Positions 47,789 through 59,739 of a stretch of 64,000 bases of DNA are shown here, in pieces. Position 1 is the stretch's first letter. Every line of letters starts with the position of its first letter. Origin of the DNA: Nonomuraea thailandensis (lineage in GTDB: Bacteria > Actinomycetota > Actinomycetes > Streptosporangiales > Streptosporangiaceae); contig NZ_JAMZEB010000002.1 in NCBI RefSeq assembly GCF_024172165.1, forward strand, positions 6,097,501-6,161,500, read 5' to 3'. Both the position numbers and the translations under genes were made by a program. The notes below the pieces were generated by a model that saw only the letters and a program-made list of their open reading frames with translations, did not search any database and was not told the DNA's origin.

Positions 47789-49539
47789 GGTTCGACGGTA
47801 GCGGCCTTCCAGGCGTCCACGATGCCGTGGCCGTAGAAACCGTTGTCGGCCGGGGTGCCCTCGCACTCGTGCGTCTCGGTCTGCCCGAAGATCTTGTACA
47901 CGTACTGGCGGGGCGTGGGGCACGCCTTCTGCGTCGCGGTCTTGTACAGGAGTTGCTCGACCGTGGCCGCGGCGAGGTCGAGCCCGCCCTTGCCCGGCTT
48001 GCCGAAACGGCTGACGAGGATCGCCGCGACGCCGGCGGCGTGCGGCGAGGCCATCGAGGTGCCTTCGAGGTACTGGTAGTAGGAGCAGTCGCCGCCGGTG
48101 CAGTCCTTGACGACGTCGGCGCCCTTCGGCTCGCCCTTGGCGTCGATGCGGCCGGCGGCGCGCAGCACGTGCTCGGGCGCGGCGGCCAGGATCGACCGGG
48201 TGGCCTGGGTGCCCTGCCCGTCGAGCACGTCTCCGCCGGGCGCCGCCACGTCGGTCTGCTCGTTGCCGTAGTCGCTGTAGATGGCCTTGCGGCCGGACGG
48301 GCCGAGGGCGGAGACGGAGATGACGCCGTTGGACTCGGCGGGCACGTTGAGGCAGGAGTTGTCGACCTTGCGCTCCTTCTCGTCGCCCTTCGGGTAGCCG
48401 GGGCTCTGCTTGTCGACCTGGGGGCGGCCGAGGTCCGTGGAGCCGTTGCCGAGGGCGGAGACCAGCGTGACGCCGCGCTGGCGGGCGTAGTCGAGGGCGC
48501 GCTGCATGCCGGTGATGATGCCCTGCTGTTCGAGCTGCTGCTTCTTGGTGTCGGCCTTGTTGTTCGCGCAGTTGAACAGCCAGGGGTCGACGAAGTAGCT
48601 CATGTTCACGACGTCCACGCCGATGTCGCCGGCGTAGGTGAGGGCGTCGAGGCTGGGCTTGAGGAAGAAGAAGCCGGAGTCCTGGCCGGCCCTGAGGTTC
48701 ACGATCTGCACGCCGGGGGCGACGCCGGCGATGCCGATGCCGTTCAGCGGGGAGGCGATGGTGCTGGCGACATGGGTGCCGTGGCCGTCGTCGTCCACGT
48801 CCACGGCGTCCTTGCAGCCGGACGCCTCGCACGGGCCGTCGAGCGTCTCGCCGTACTCGTCCTTGGGCTTGTCGGTGACGAAGTTGCGGCTGAGCTCGCG
48901 GTTGAAGTTGGGGGCGATGTCGGGGTGCTTGCCGTCCACGCCGGTGTCGATGACGCCGACGAGGACCTGGCGGGTGCCGGGGGCCTTGGCGTTGGCGCGG
49001 TCGGCGCCGATCATGCGCATGTCCCACTGGCGGCCGGCGAGCGGCTCGCCCCTGGTCTTCTTGGTGAAGGCGTCCTCGTCGGGGAACGCGGCCCTTCCCG
49101 CGGCTGCCTCCGCGGTCCGGCGGGCGCCTGCTCCGGTACGGGCGGCCTCCGCGGCGGTGCTCGTTTCCCGCGCACGGGCGGCTTCGGCGGTACGGGCTGC
49201 TTCGGCGGCGCGGGCGGTGTCCGCCGTGGCGGGGCGGGAGGGGGCGTAGCCGATGCGGCGGTCCGGGGAGACGCCGGCGATAGCCGGGTCCGCGCCCACG
49301 GCCTCCTCGAACCCGGCGCCCGAGCCGGCGGCCATGAGGTAGCCGAGTCTGGTGTCGGCGGAGACCGTGGTGCCACCGGCGCGTTCCACGGCGGCCTCGG
49401 CCTGGTGCCGCTTGCCGAAGTCGTAGAAGACGAGGAACTCGGCCCGCGGCGTGGCGGCGTCACGGGACGCGGCCGGCGTGCAGGCGCCGAGCGACACCAC
49501 GGCGACCAGCGCCGTCAAGCCCGAGGCGACCCGCCGCAT
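47785..49539 (-). CDS. Subtilisin-like (S8) serine protease lipoprotein
   Basis: 584 residues. Lipobox 'VSLGACTPA' (Cys about 20), an I9-like prodomain (about 35-100), an Ala/Arg/Glu repeat linker (about 105-150), then the S8 catalytic domain: Asp in 'VGVIDTGVDGKHPDIAP' (about 195), His in 'DDDGHGTHVASTIASP' (about 250), oxyanion Asn in 'SALGNGSTD' and Ser in 'LEGTSMASPHAAGVAAI' (about 510). An insertion with Cys residues ('FNCANNK', 'NSCLNVP', 'KDCTGGDCSYYQ') suggests disulfides outside the cell. ATG 49539 has GGGGGAAG upstream; GTG 49554 is weaker. Substrate unknown. Confidence 0.95.
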   Translation of the reverse strand: MRRVASGLTALVAVVSLGACTPAASRDAATPRAEFLVFYDFGKRHQAEAAVERAGGTTVSADTRLGYLMAAGSGAGFEEAVGADPAIAGVSPDRRIGYAPSRPATADTARAAEAARTAEAARARETSTAAEAARTGAGARRTAEAAAGRAAFPDEDAFTKKTRGEPLAGRQWDMRMIGADRANAKAPGTRQVLVGVIDTGVDGKHPDIAPNFNRELSRNFVTDKPKDEYGETLDGPCEASGCKDAVDVDDDGHGTHVASTIASPLNGIGIAGVAPGVQIVNLRAGQDSGFFFLKPSLDALTYAGDIGVDVVNMSYFVDPWLFNCANNKADTKKQQLEQQGIITGMQRALDYARQRGVTLVSALGNGSTDLGRPQVDKQSPGYPKGDEKERKVDNSCLNVPAESNGVISVSALGPSGRKAIYSDYGNEQTDVAAPGGDVLDGQGTQATRSILAAAPEHVLRAAGRIDAKGEPKGADVVKDCTGGDCSYYQYLEGTSMASPHAAGVAAILVSRFGKPGKGGLDLAAATVEQLLYKTATQKACPTPRQYVYKIFGQTETHECEGTPADNGFYGHGIVDAWKAATVEP

Positions 49540-49768
49540 TCTTCCCCCATCCACCGACTTGCCGCAGAACCTGAATCTTCCCGACAGTAATCTCCTGATG
49601 CAACTTAGTGGTGAAATTTCGGTCGATTAACGACGAAGCGGACCTCCACCGGAGGCCCGCTCCACCCCTGGCCAGGGCCGTCACGCCGGTCCCGCGCCAC
49701 CCCGCGCCCGCCTCCCGGCCGGCCCCTCAGAGTGGTGTTCCGGCAACATCGTTCAGCGAGCGCGTCGT

Positions 49769-50282
49769 TCAGCGGGCCGTGTCGAGCGTGACGGCGCCCG
49801 AGACGACCCCGCGCGCCATCGGCCGCCGCAGGAACTCGTGCGGGAAGCCCAGCTCCACCTCACTGGCCTCGGCGAGCGTGGCGAGCTGCGCGCCGGTGAA
49901 GCGCACGTCGAGCGCGCCCAGGTTGTCCTCCAGCTGAGCGGGCGTGCGGGCCCCCACGATGGGCGCCGTCACGCCGGGATTCAGCAGCGTCCAGGCCAGC
50001 GCCACCTGCGACGGCGTCACTCCCGGCTCGCCGGCCACCCGCTTGACCACCTCGGCGAGGCCGAGCGAGCGCTCGGTGAGGGATCCGTCGGCCGCCCCAC
50101 GTTCCTGCGGGTCCCCGACGGGTCGGCGGAGATCTCGTGGGCCAGGTCGGCCCGGGTGTACTTGCCGGTGAGCACGCCGCTGCCCAGCGGCGACCAGGGG
50201 ATCACGCCGAGACCCAGCTCGCGGCCCATGGGGATCAGGTCGCCCTCCCCGTCCGCTCGATCAGGCCGTACTCGATCTGCAG
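49769..50282 (-). pseudogene. Remnant of an aldo/keto reductase (C-terminal half, frameshifted)
   Basis: The 3' part is intact and typical: 'PSQVALAWTLLNPGVTAPIV' then 'LATLAEASEVELGFPHEFLR'. Upstream, 'MGRELGLGVIPWSPLGSGVL' belongs to the same protein but lies in another frame; the shift falls near 50085-50100 ('ADGSLTERS' continues the C-terminal frame). A second shift lies near 50250, where 'QIEYGLIERT' must rejoin 'GEGDLIPMG'. Everything N-terminal of about residue 170, including catalytic Asp/Tyr/Lys, is missing. Non-functional. Confidence 0.8.
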
Positions 50283-50284
50283 GC

Positions 50285-50372
50285 GCCCGGGCAGCGGCTG
50301 ATCATCCACCGGGCCGCCGATCCCGGATCGCAGCGGGTGCTCGACGCCATCGCGCGCGCCTGTGCGGCCTGA
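50285..50372 (+). pseudogene. C-terminal scrap of a LysR-type regulator
   Basis: Plus-strand reading 'PGQRLIIHRAADPGSQRVLD' followed by 'AIARACAA' and TGA at 50370-50372 resembles the last strand and helix of LysR effector domains. It abuts the broken aldo/keto reductase, as expected if a deletion removed the divergent 5' halves of both genes. Short, so the family call is tentative. Confidence 0.4.
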
Positions 50373-50432
50373 CCACGCGGACGGTCAAGAGAGCGCGCGT
50401 GACGGCGGCCGGCCACGTGCGGGTTCAGCGGG

Positions 50433-50472
50433 CGTCTTCCTGGAGGCCCTCGGCCACGTGCGGCGGGTGGCG
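50433..50472. repeat. Dispersed hairpin repeat, copy C
   Basis: GTCTTCCTGGAGGCC... and GTGCGGCGGGTGGCGG match copy A (45834-45875) closely. Lies between the pseudogene remnants and the gltD terminator. Confidence 0.5.
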
Positions 50473-50507
50473 GTGACGCCGGCCTGCCGTGACCGATGAA
50501 GGACGCA

Positions 50508-50539
50508 GGACGGCCCGACCCCGCGGGACCGGGCCGTCC
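50508..50539 (-). terminator. gltD terminator hairpin
   Basis: GGACGGCCCG (50508-50517) pairs with CGGGCCGTCC (50530-50539) over a 12-nt loop, 7 bp past the gltD stop. Confidence 0.85.
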
Positions 50540-50545
50540 AGCACA

Positions 50546-52024
50546 TCAGACGAGCGGACGAGCAGTGGGAAGGATCGGGTAGGGAAGGGCGGTGTCGCCG
50601 GTGAGGAAGCGGTCGACGCCGGAGGCGGCGGCGCGCCCCTCGGCGATCGCCCACACGATCAGCGACTGCCCGCGCCCCATGTCGCCCGCCACGAAGACCC
50701 CGTCCACCTTGGACATGTAGGTCTTGTCGCGCGCCACGTTCCCCCTGGCGTCGAAGAAGCCGTCACCGCCGACCTCGGCCAGGTCCTGCAGCAGCGAGCC
50801 CTTCTCCGGCCCGACGAAGCCCATGGACAGCGTGACCAGCTCGGCCGGGATCTCCCGCTCGGTGCCCGCGATCGGCTTGAAGCCGCTCTGCGGCCCCTCG
50901 ACCTCGACCAGCCGCAGCGCGCGCACGTTGCCGTCCGCGTCGCCGACGAACTCGGTGGTGGAGACGGCGTAGACGCGCTGCCCGCCGCCGTCCTCCAGCT
51001 CCTCGTGGGCGCTCTCCGTCTTGAACAGGATGGGAAACGTCGGCCACGGCTGGCTGCCGGGCCGGCTGCGCGGCGGCTGGGGCATGATCTCGAGCTGGGT
51101 GACGGACGCCGCGCCCTGCCGGACCGCGGTGCCGATGCAGTCGGCGCCGGTGTCGCCGCCGCCGATGACGACGACGTGCTTGCCCTCGGCCGAGATGGGC
51201 GAGACCTCGAAGTCGCCCTCCTGGACCTTGTTGGACAGCGGCAGGTACTCCATCGCCTGGTAGATGCCCTTGAGCTCGCGCCCGGCCACCGTCAGGTCGC
51301 GCCACTGGGTGGCGCCGCCGGACAGCACCACGGCGTCGAACTGCTCGCGCAGCTCGGCGGCCGTGATGTCGACGCCGACGTTCACGCCGGTGCGGAACTC
51401 GGTGCCCTCGGCCCGCATCTGCTCCAGGCGGCGCTCGATGTGCCGCTTCTCCATCTTGAACTCGGGGATGCCGTAGCGCAGCAGCCCGCCGATGCGGTCG
51501 GCCCGCTCGAACACGACCACGTCGTGGCCGGCCCGGGTGAGCTGCTGGGCTGCGGCGAGCCCGGCGGGGCCCGAGCCGACGACCGCGACCTTCTTGCCGG
51601 TCCTGACGGCCGGCGGCTGCGGGGTCACCCAGCCCTCGGCGAACGCGCGGTCGATGATCTCGACCTCGACCCGCTTGATCGCCACGGGATCGGAGTTGAT
51701 GCCGAGCACGCACGCCGCCTCACACGGAGCCGGGCAGAGCCTGCCGGTGAACTCCGGGAAGTTGTTGGTGGCGTGCAGCCGCTCGATCGCCTCGCGCCAG
51801 TCGGTGCGGTAGACGAGGTCGTTCCACTCGGGGATGAGGTTACCCAGCGGGCAGCCGTTGTGGCAGAACGGGATGCCGCAGTCCATGCAGCGGGCCGCCT
51901 GCTTGGTCAGCTTCTCCTGCGAGAAGTCCTGGTAGACCTCGCGCCAGTCGCTGATCCGGACGTCCACGGGGCGGCGCGCCGGCAGCTCCCGGTCGTGCGT
52001 GAGAAAACCCTTCGGGTCAGCCAT
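50546..52024 (-). CDS. gltD: Glutamate synthase small subunit
   Basis: 492 residues. Two cysteine clusters for [4Fe-4S] ('ARCMDCGIPFCHNGCPLGN' about 40-58; 'CPAPCEAACVLG' about 95-106), FAD motif 'VAVVGSGPAGLAAAQQL' (about 147) and NADPH motif 'VVVIGGGDTGADCIGTA' (about 285) are intact. The subunit passes electrons from NADPH to GltB for glutamate formation from glutamine and 2-oxoglutarate. ATG 52024, 13 bp after the gltB stop, so both are one operon (gltB first, then gltD). Length is normal for GltD. Confidence 0.98.
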   Translation of the reverse strand: MADPKGFLTHDRELPARRPVDVRISDWREVYQDFSQEKLTKQAARCMDCGIPFCHNGCPLGNLIPEWNDLVYRTDWREAIERLHATNNFPEFTGRLCPAPCEAACVLGINSDPVAIKRVEVEIIDRAFAEGWVTPQPPAVRTGKKVAVVGSGPAGLAAAQQLTRAGHDVVVFERADRIGGLLRYGIPEFKMEKRHIERRLEQMRAEGTEFRTGVNVGVDITAAELREQFDAVVLSGGATQWRDLTVAGRELKGIYQAMEYLPLSNKVQEGDFEVSPISAEGKHVVVIGGGDTGADCIGTAVRQGAASVTQLEIMPQPPRSRPGSQPWPTFPILFKTESAHEELEDGGGQRVYAVSTTEFVGDADGNVRALRLVEVEGPQSGFKPIAGTEREIPAELVTLSMGFVGPEKGSLLQDLAEVGGDGFFDARGNVARDKTYMSKVDGVFVAGDMGRGQSLIVWAIAEGRAAASGVDRFLTGDTALPYPILPTARPLV

Positions 52025-52037
52025 TCGGTACGCCCCC

Positions 52038-56543
<4,506 letters not shown>

Positions 56544-56802
56544 TGAATCCCTCCCGTCGTCTTCGTCTGTCTAGAACTGCTTCACAGGCGAGGGACGACG
56601 TTGGCCCTGCTGCATATCGTGGGTAGAGGTTACCTCACCCTGCCGGAATGGTGCCCGCCGCGTCCGCATTACGAACTTTCGCGCCCATCTCGACATCCGA
56701 ACTCCCTATCCCAAACCCTGAGCCTGACCACCGAAATTCCCGTGCGGCGCAGCGATTTCCGCCAGGGGGAGCGAGTGCCCGCGAGCCGATAGGGTTTGGG
56801 TC
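56544..56802. other. Divergent intergenic strip gltB / BpsA-like gene
   Basis: 259 bp, AT-richer than its flanks, containing the gltB ribosome site next to 56544 and presumably both promoters. I see no strong inverted repeat. Confidence 0.4.
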
Positions 56803-58515
56803 ATGGAGCGTGACGGGGTCGAGCGCCTGCTCACCGAGGCCGGGGCCGACAGCAGGCGGCTGAGGCACGCCCTCGCCCTCGTGTGCGACGGCCAGTGGTG
56901 GTCCCTGGCGGATCTGGTCAGGGATACGGCCACGTCCCGGCGCACCGTCGAGGCCCTGCTGCGCGAGCTGGTGCTGGAGCACGACGGCGACCGCTTCCGC
57001 GTCCCGCTCGCCGACACGCCCGCCTACCAGCAGCTCATCGCCGTCGCCCCGCCCCCCGAGGACCCGGTGGCGCACCTCCTGCCCCACTACGGCCCCGCTC
57101 TCGACCGGCTCACCACGCTCATCGCCAAGGCCCCGCGCGCCCGCCACGTGCTCGACCACGTCTCGGCCACGCCGGAGACGGTGCTGCGCCGGGCGCTGCT
57201 GCTCGGGGCCCGCTTCTGGCTGCCGGGGGCGCGCCTGCTCTGCGTGGGCGACCACGACCTGACCTCCCTGGCGGTCAAGCTCGTGCACCCCGAGACCGAC
57301 GTGACCGTGGTCGACGTCGACGAGCGCATCCTGGCCTACCTCGACGAGCAGCGGCTCGGCGTCCGCACCCGCTGGGCCGACCTGCGCCTCGGCCTCCCCC
57401 AGTCGGCCAGGGATCACGACCTGGCCCTCACCGACCCGCCGTACACGCCGGAGGGCACGGGCCTGTTCGTGGCCCGCGCCGTCGAGGGGCTGAAGGACGG
57501 GGGGCGGGTGCTGCTGGCGTACGGGGCCAGTGAGCGTACGCCGCTGCTGGCCTTCAAGGTGCAGCAGGAGCTGGCGGAGCTCAACCTCACGTACGAAGCG
57601 ATCTACCCCGACTTCAACCGGTATTTCGGAGCAGAAGCCATCGGCTCCGCCGCCGACCTGTACATCCTCCGCCCCACCACCAAGACCCGCCCGGCCGTCC
57701 AGTCCCGCCTGAGCCGCCAGACCACCGCCATCTACACCCAGGGCCCGCAGGCCGTGGAGAGCACCGGGGCTTCGAGAGGCGAGGCCGCCACGGCGGTGCC
57801 CGCGAACGCCAGGACGAAGGCAGGAGCCGGGCAGGCACAGGGCGCTGCCACGAGCACGCCGGCAGGGGCCTCGCAGGCAGAGGCCGGTGAGGCGGTGTCC
57901 GCGCCCGCGACGGCTCAGCCGGGGGTCACAGGCCCTCATGCGGCCCCGACGGCGTTGGCGGGGTTCGAGGCCGAGCTTCTGGTGGGCGACTGGCCCAAGT
58001 CCCTGGCCCAGCCTCGGGTCAAGCTCTCGACCTGGCTCGCCAAGCCGTACGCCGCCGCGCCCGCCCGGGTGGCCGTGGCCGTCCCGGCCGGCCTGGAGGC
58101 CGCACTCCCCCGCCTCCTGCTGGCCTCCCGCGCCGCACACCTCCGTGTCGTGGGCTCGGGCCTCCCGCCGCGCCTGCCTGCGGCACTGTCGCCCGTGTAC
58201 GTGCTCGACGCGGCGGGCGAGGGCGTCCTGGACGTCGTCCGCCGGCCGCAGCCCGAGGGCGACGTCGACACGGTGCTGCGCCGGATCCTGGACAACGGCC
58301 ACGCCAAGCTGGCGAACACGTGGCGTGAGGCCCTCATCGCGCTGGCCAGGGCGCAGGGCACGACGCTGACCAAGAACGAGGCCCGCACCCTGATCCGGGA
58401 GGCGGCCGACTGGTCCGACGACCTGACCCCGCTGGAGGCCCCCCTCCACCGCCTGTCCGCCCTCCGCGACGCGGTCACCATCACGGTCAGGGCCCTGACC
58501 GGCACCACCCCCTGA
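56803..58515 (+). CDS. BpsA-like branched-chain polyamine synthase (putative aminopropyltransferase)
   Basis: 570 residues. An N-terminal winged-helix segment (about 1-75) precedes a Rossmann transferase with 'LLCVGDHDLTSLAVKLVHPE' (about 145-164), 'VTVVDVDERILAYLDE' and the diagnostic 'LALTDPPYTPEGTG' (about 206-219). This is the layout of N4-bis(aminopropyl)spermidine synthase (BpsA) of thermophiles, which adds aminopropyl groups to spermidine; the GDDDL motif reads GDHDL here. A roughly 75-residue Ala/Thr/Gly linker (about 310-385) and an unfamiliar C-terminal domain (about 390-570) follow, absent in archaeal BpsA. Activity in a mesophilic actinomycete is uncertain. Confidence 0.75.
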   Translation: MERDGVERLLTEAGADSRRLRHALALVCDGQWWSLADLVRDTATSRRTVEALLRELVLEHDGDRFRVPLADTPAYQQLIAVAPPPEDPVAHLLPHYGPALDRLTTLIAKAPRARHVLDHVSATPETVLRRALLLGARFWLPGARLLCVGDHDLTSLAVKLVHPETDVTVVDVDERILAYLDEQRLGVRTRWADLRLGLPQSARDHDLALTDPPYTPEGTGLFVARAVEGLKDGGRVLLAYGASERTPLLAFKVQQELAELNLTYEAIYPDFNRYFGAEAIGSAADLYILRPTTKTRPAVQSRLSRQTTAIYTQGPQAVESTGASRGEAATAVPANARTKAGAGQAQGAATSTPAGASQAEAGEAVSAPATAQPGVTGPHAAPTALAGFEAELLVGDWPKSLAQPRVKLSTWLAKPYAAAPARVAVAVPAGLEAALPRLLLASRAAHLRVVGSGLPPRLPAALSPVYVLDAAGEGVLDVVRRPQPEGDVDTVLRRILDNGHAKLANTWREALIALARAQGTTLTKNEARTLIREAADWSDDLTPLEAPLHRLSALRDAVTITVRALTGTTP

Positions 58516-58636
58516 CCCGGAGCCCGCACCGGACACCCCTGTCACATCACCGGCCGAAGGCACGTCACCGCCTCCGCCTGGAGTCTCCGCCTCCTCCAAC
58601 GGGGCCTGAGCCTCTGGCCGGCGGACCCGCTCACTA

Positions 58637-58722
58637 CCGCCGCAACCCCCGCAGGCGCGTCCAGCGCCCCATCCACATCCCGCCGCCACACCCGCAGAGG
58701 CGTCCAGCACCCCATCCACAAC
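58637..58722. repeat. Two-copy 43-bp imperfect direct repeat
   Basis: Units start at 58637 and 58680, share CCGCCGC...CCCGCAG..GCGTCCAGC.CCCCATCCACA, and a third partial copy (GCGTCCAGCGGG) lies near 58732. It occupies the convergent gap after the BpsA-like gene; no gene is supported in 58516-58797. Confidence 0.65.
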
Positions 58723-58797
58723 ACCGAAACCGCGTCCAGCGGGCCTCGCTGGCGGCGCCTCGTTTCCCGTAGCGGGACGGCCCAGGGCCGGGCGGGG

Positions 58798-59739
58798 TCA
58801 GATGGCGGCGATGATGCGGCCCTGGACCACGCGGCCGAGGCCGTCGAGGGCGACGAGGGTCGTGACCAGGTCCTGCGCGGAGGCCGTGCCGCCGACCCAG
58901 CTCACCGTCACGTAGTGCCCCATCGCGCGAGCCTGCGCCCGGCTGCCGGTGGCCTCGAACGCGATGCCCTGCCGTACGAACCCGTTCTTGCGCAGCGCCG
59001 CCACCAGCGCGTCGGCGGCGCGCCCGTCGGCGAGGTTGAAGATGACGAACTGGCCGGACATGGACCCGCCCTCGTACGTGGCCTGGAGCGCCTGCGTGCA
59101 CCCGGACGCCGTGACGCCCCAGAGGGCCTCGTCGCAGTCGGTGAACTCGCGGGTCGCGGCCAGGCTCATCTTGCCCAGGGTCTTGCCGTCCGCGGTGAAG
59201 ACCTCCTGGAGGGTCAGCGGGGCGGCGTCGTTCTGGCGGGTGTCGATGGCGGCGTAGAAGGCGGAGGTGGGCTCGGCGTGGAAGGTGGCGGGGCGGGGCT
59301 GCTCGCGGCCCAGCCACAACCATCCGCCGACGCCGACGGCCGCTGCGACGACGACGGCTGCGGCGATGACGAGCAGCCTGGTTTTGGGGCGATCGTTACG
59401 ATCCTCGTCCCACGGGTCGCTGGAGGTCGGTTCCGGTGCCGGACCGGGGCCGCCCGAAGCTCTGCCTTGTGCCGACGCAGCACCTCTGGAGGGTGTGTCC
59501 CGTGCTGACGAGGGACCGCCGGAAGCCCTGCCGCGTGCTGACCCGGGGGCGCCGGGAGGCCCGCCCGCCGCGCTGGAAGCCCTGCCTGCTGCCGGCGCGG
59601 GGCCGCCGGAGGCCATGCCTTGTGCGGGCGTGGCGCCGTCGGAAGGGCTGCCCTGTGCCGAGGCGGAGGCTCCGGAAAGTGTGTCGCGGGCCGAGGTGGG
59701 GTCGTCCGAGGAAGCCGGGCCGGGGCCGGTACGGGCCAT
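58798..59739 (-). CDS. Single-pass membrane protein with disordered N-terminus (paralogue 2)
   Basis: 313 residues. A low-complexity Ala/Ser/Gly/Pro region (about 1-110) leads to one TM helix ('LLVIAAAVVVAAAVGVGGWL', about 120-140) and an extracytoplasmic domain of about 165 residues with 'EFTDCDEALWGVTASGCTQA' (two Cys likely disulfide-bonded) and 'GHYVTVSWVGG'. The domain is homologous to that of the upstream gene: DADCSAALWG...DAGCTQAARG and GHYVGLVWIG there. No known family. ATG 59739 shares one base with the upstream stop (TGATG), so both are coupled. Function unknown; membrane stress or lipoprotein-related role is only suggested by the lgt operon. Confidence 0.85.
   Translation of the reverse strand: MARTGPGPASSDDPTSARDTLSGASASAQGSPSDGATPAQGMASGGPAPAAGRASSAAGGPPGAPGSARGRASGGPSSARDTPSRGAASAQGRASGGPGPAPEPTSSDPWDEDRNDRPKTRLLVIAAAVVVAAAVGVGGWLWLGREQPRPATFHAEPTSAFYAAIDTRQNDAAPLTLQEVFTADGKTLGKMSLAATREFTDCDEALWGVTASGCTQALQATYEGGSMSGQFVIFNLADGRAADALVAALRKNGFVRQGIAFEATGSRAQARAMGHYVTVSWVGGTASAQDLVTTLVALDGLGRVVQGRIIAAI

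Noticed and set aside
58516..58797. A gene in the gap after the BpsA-like gene
   Set aside because: Frames are Pro/Arg-rich with no start signal; the strip holds imperfect direct repeats instead.
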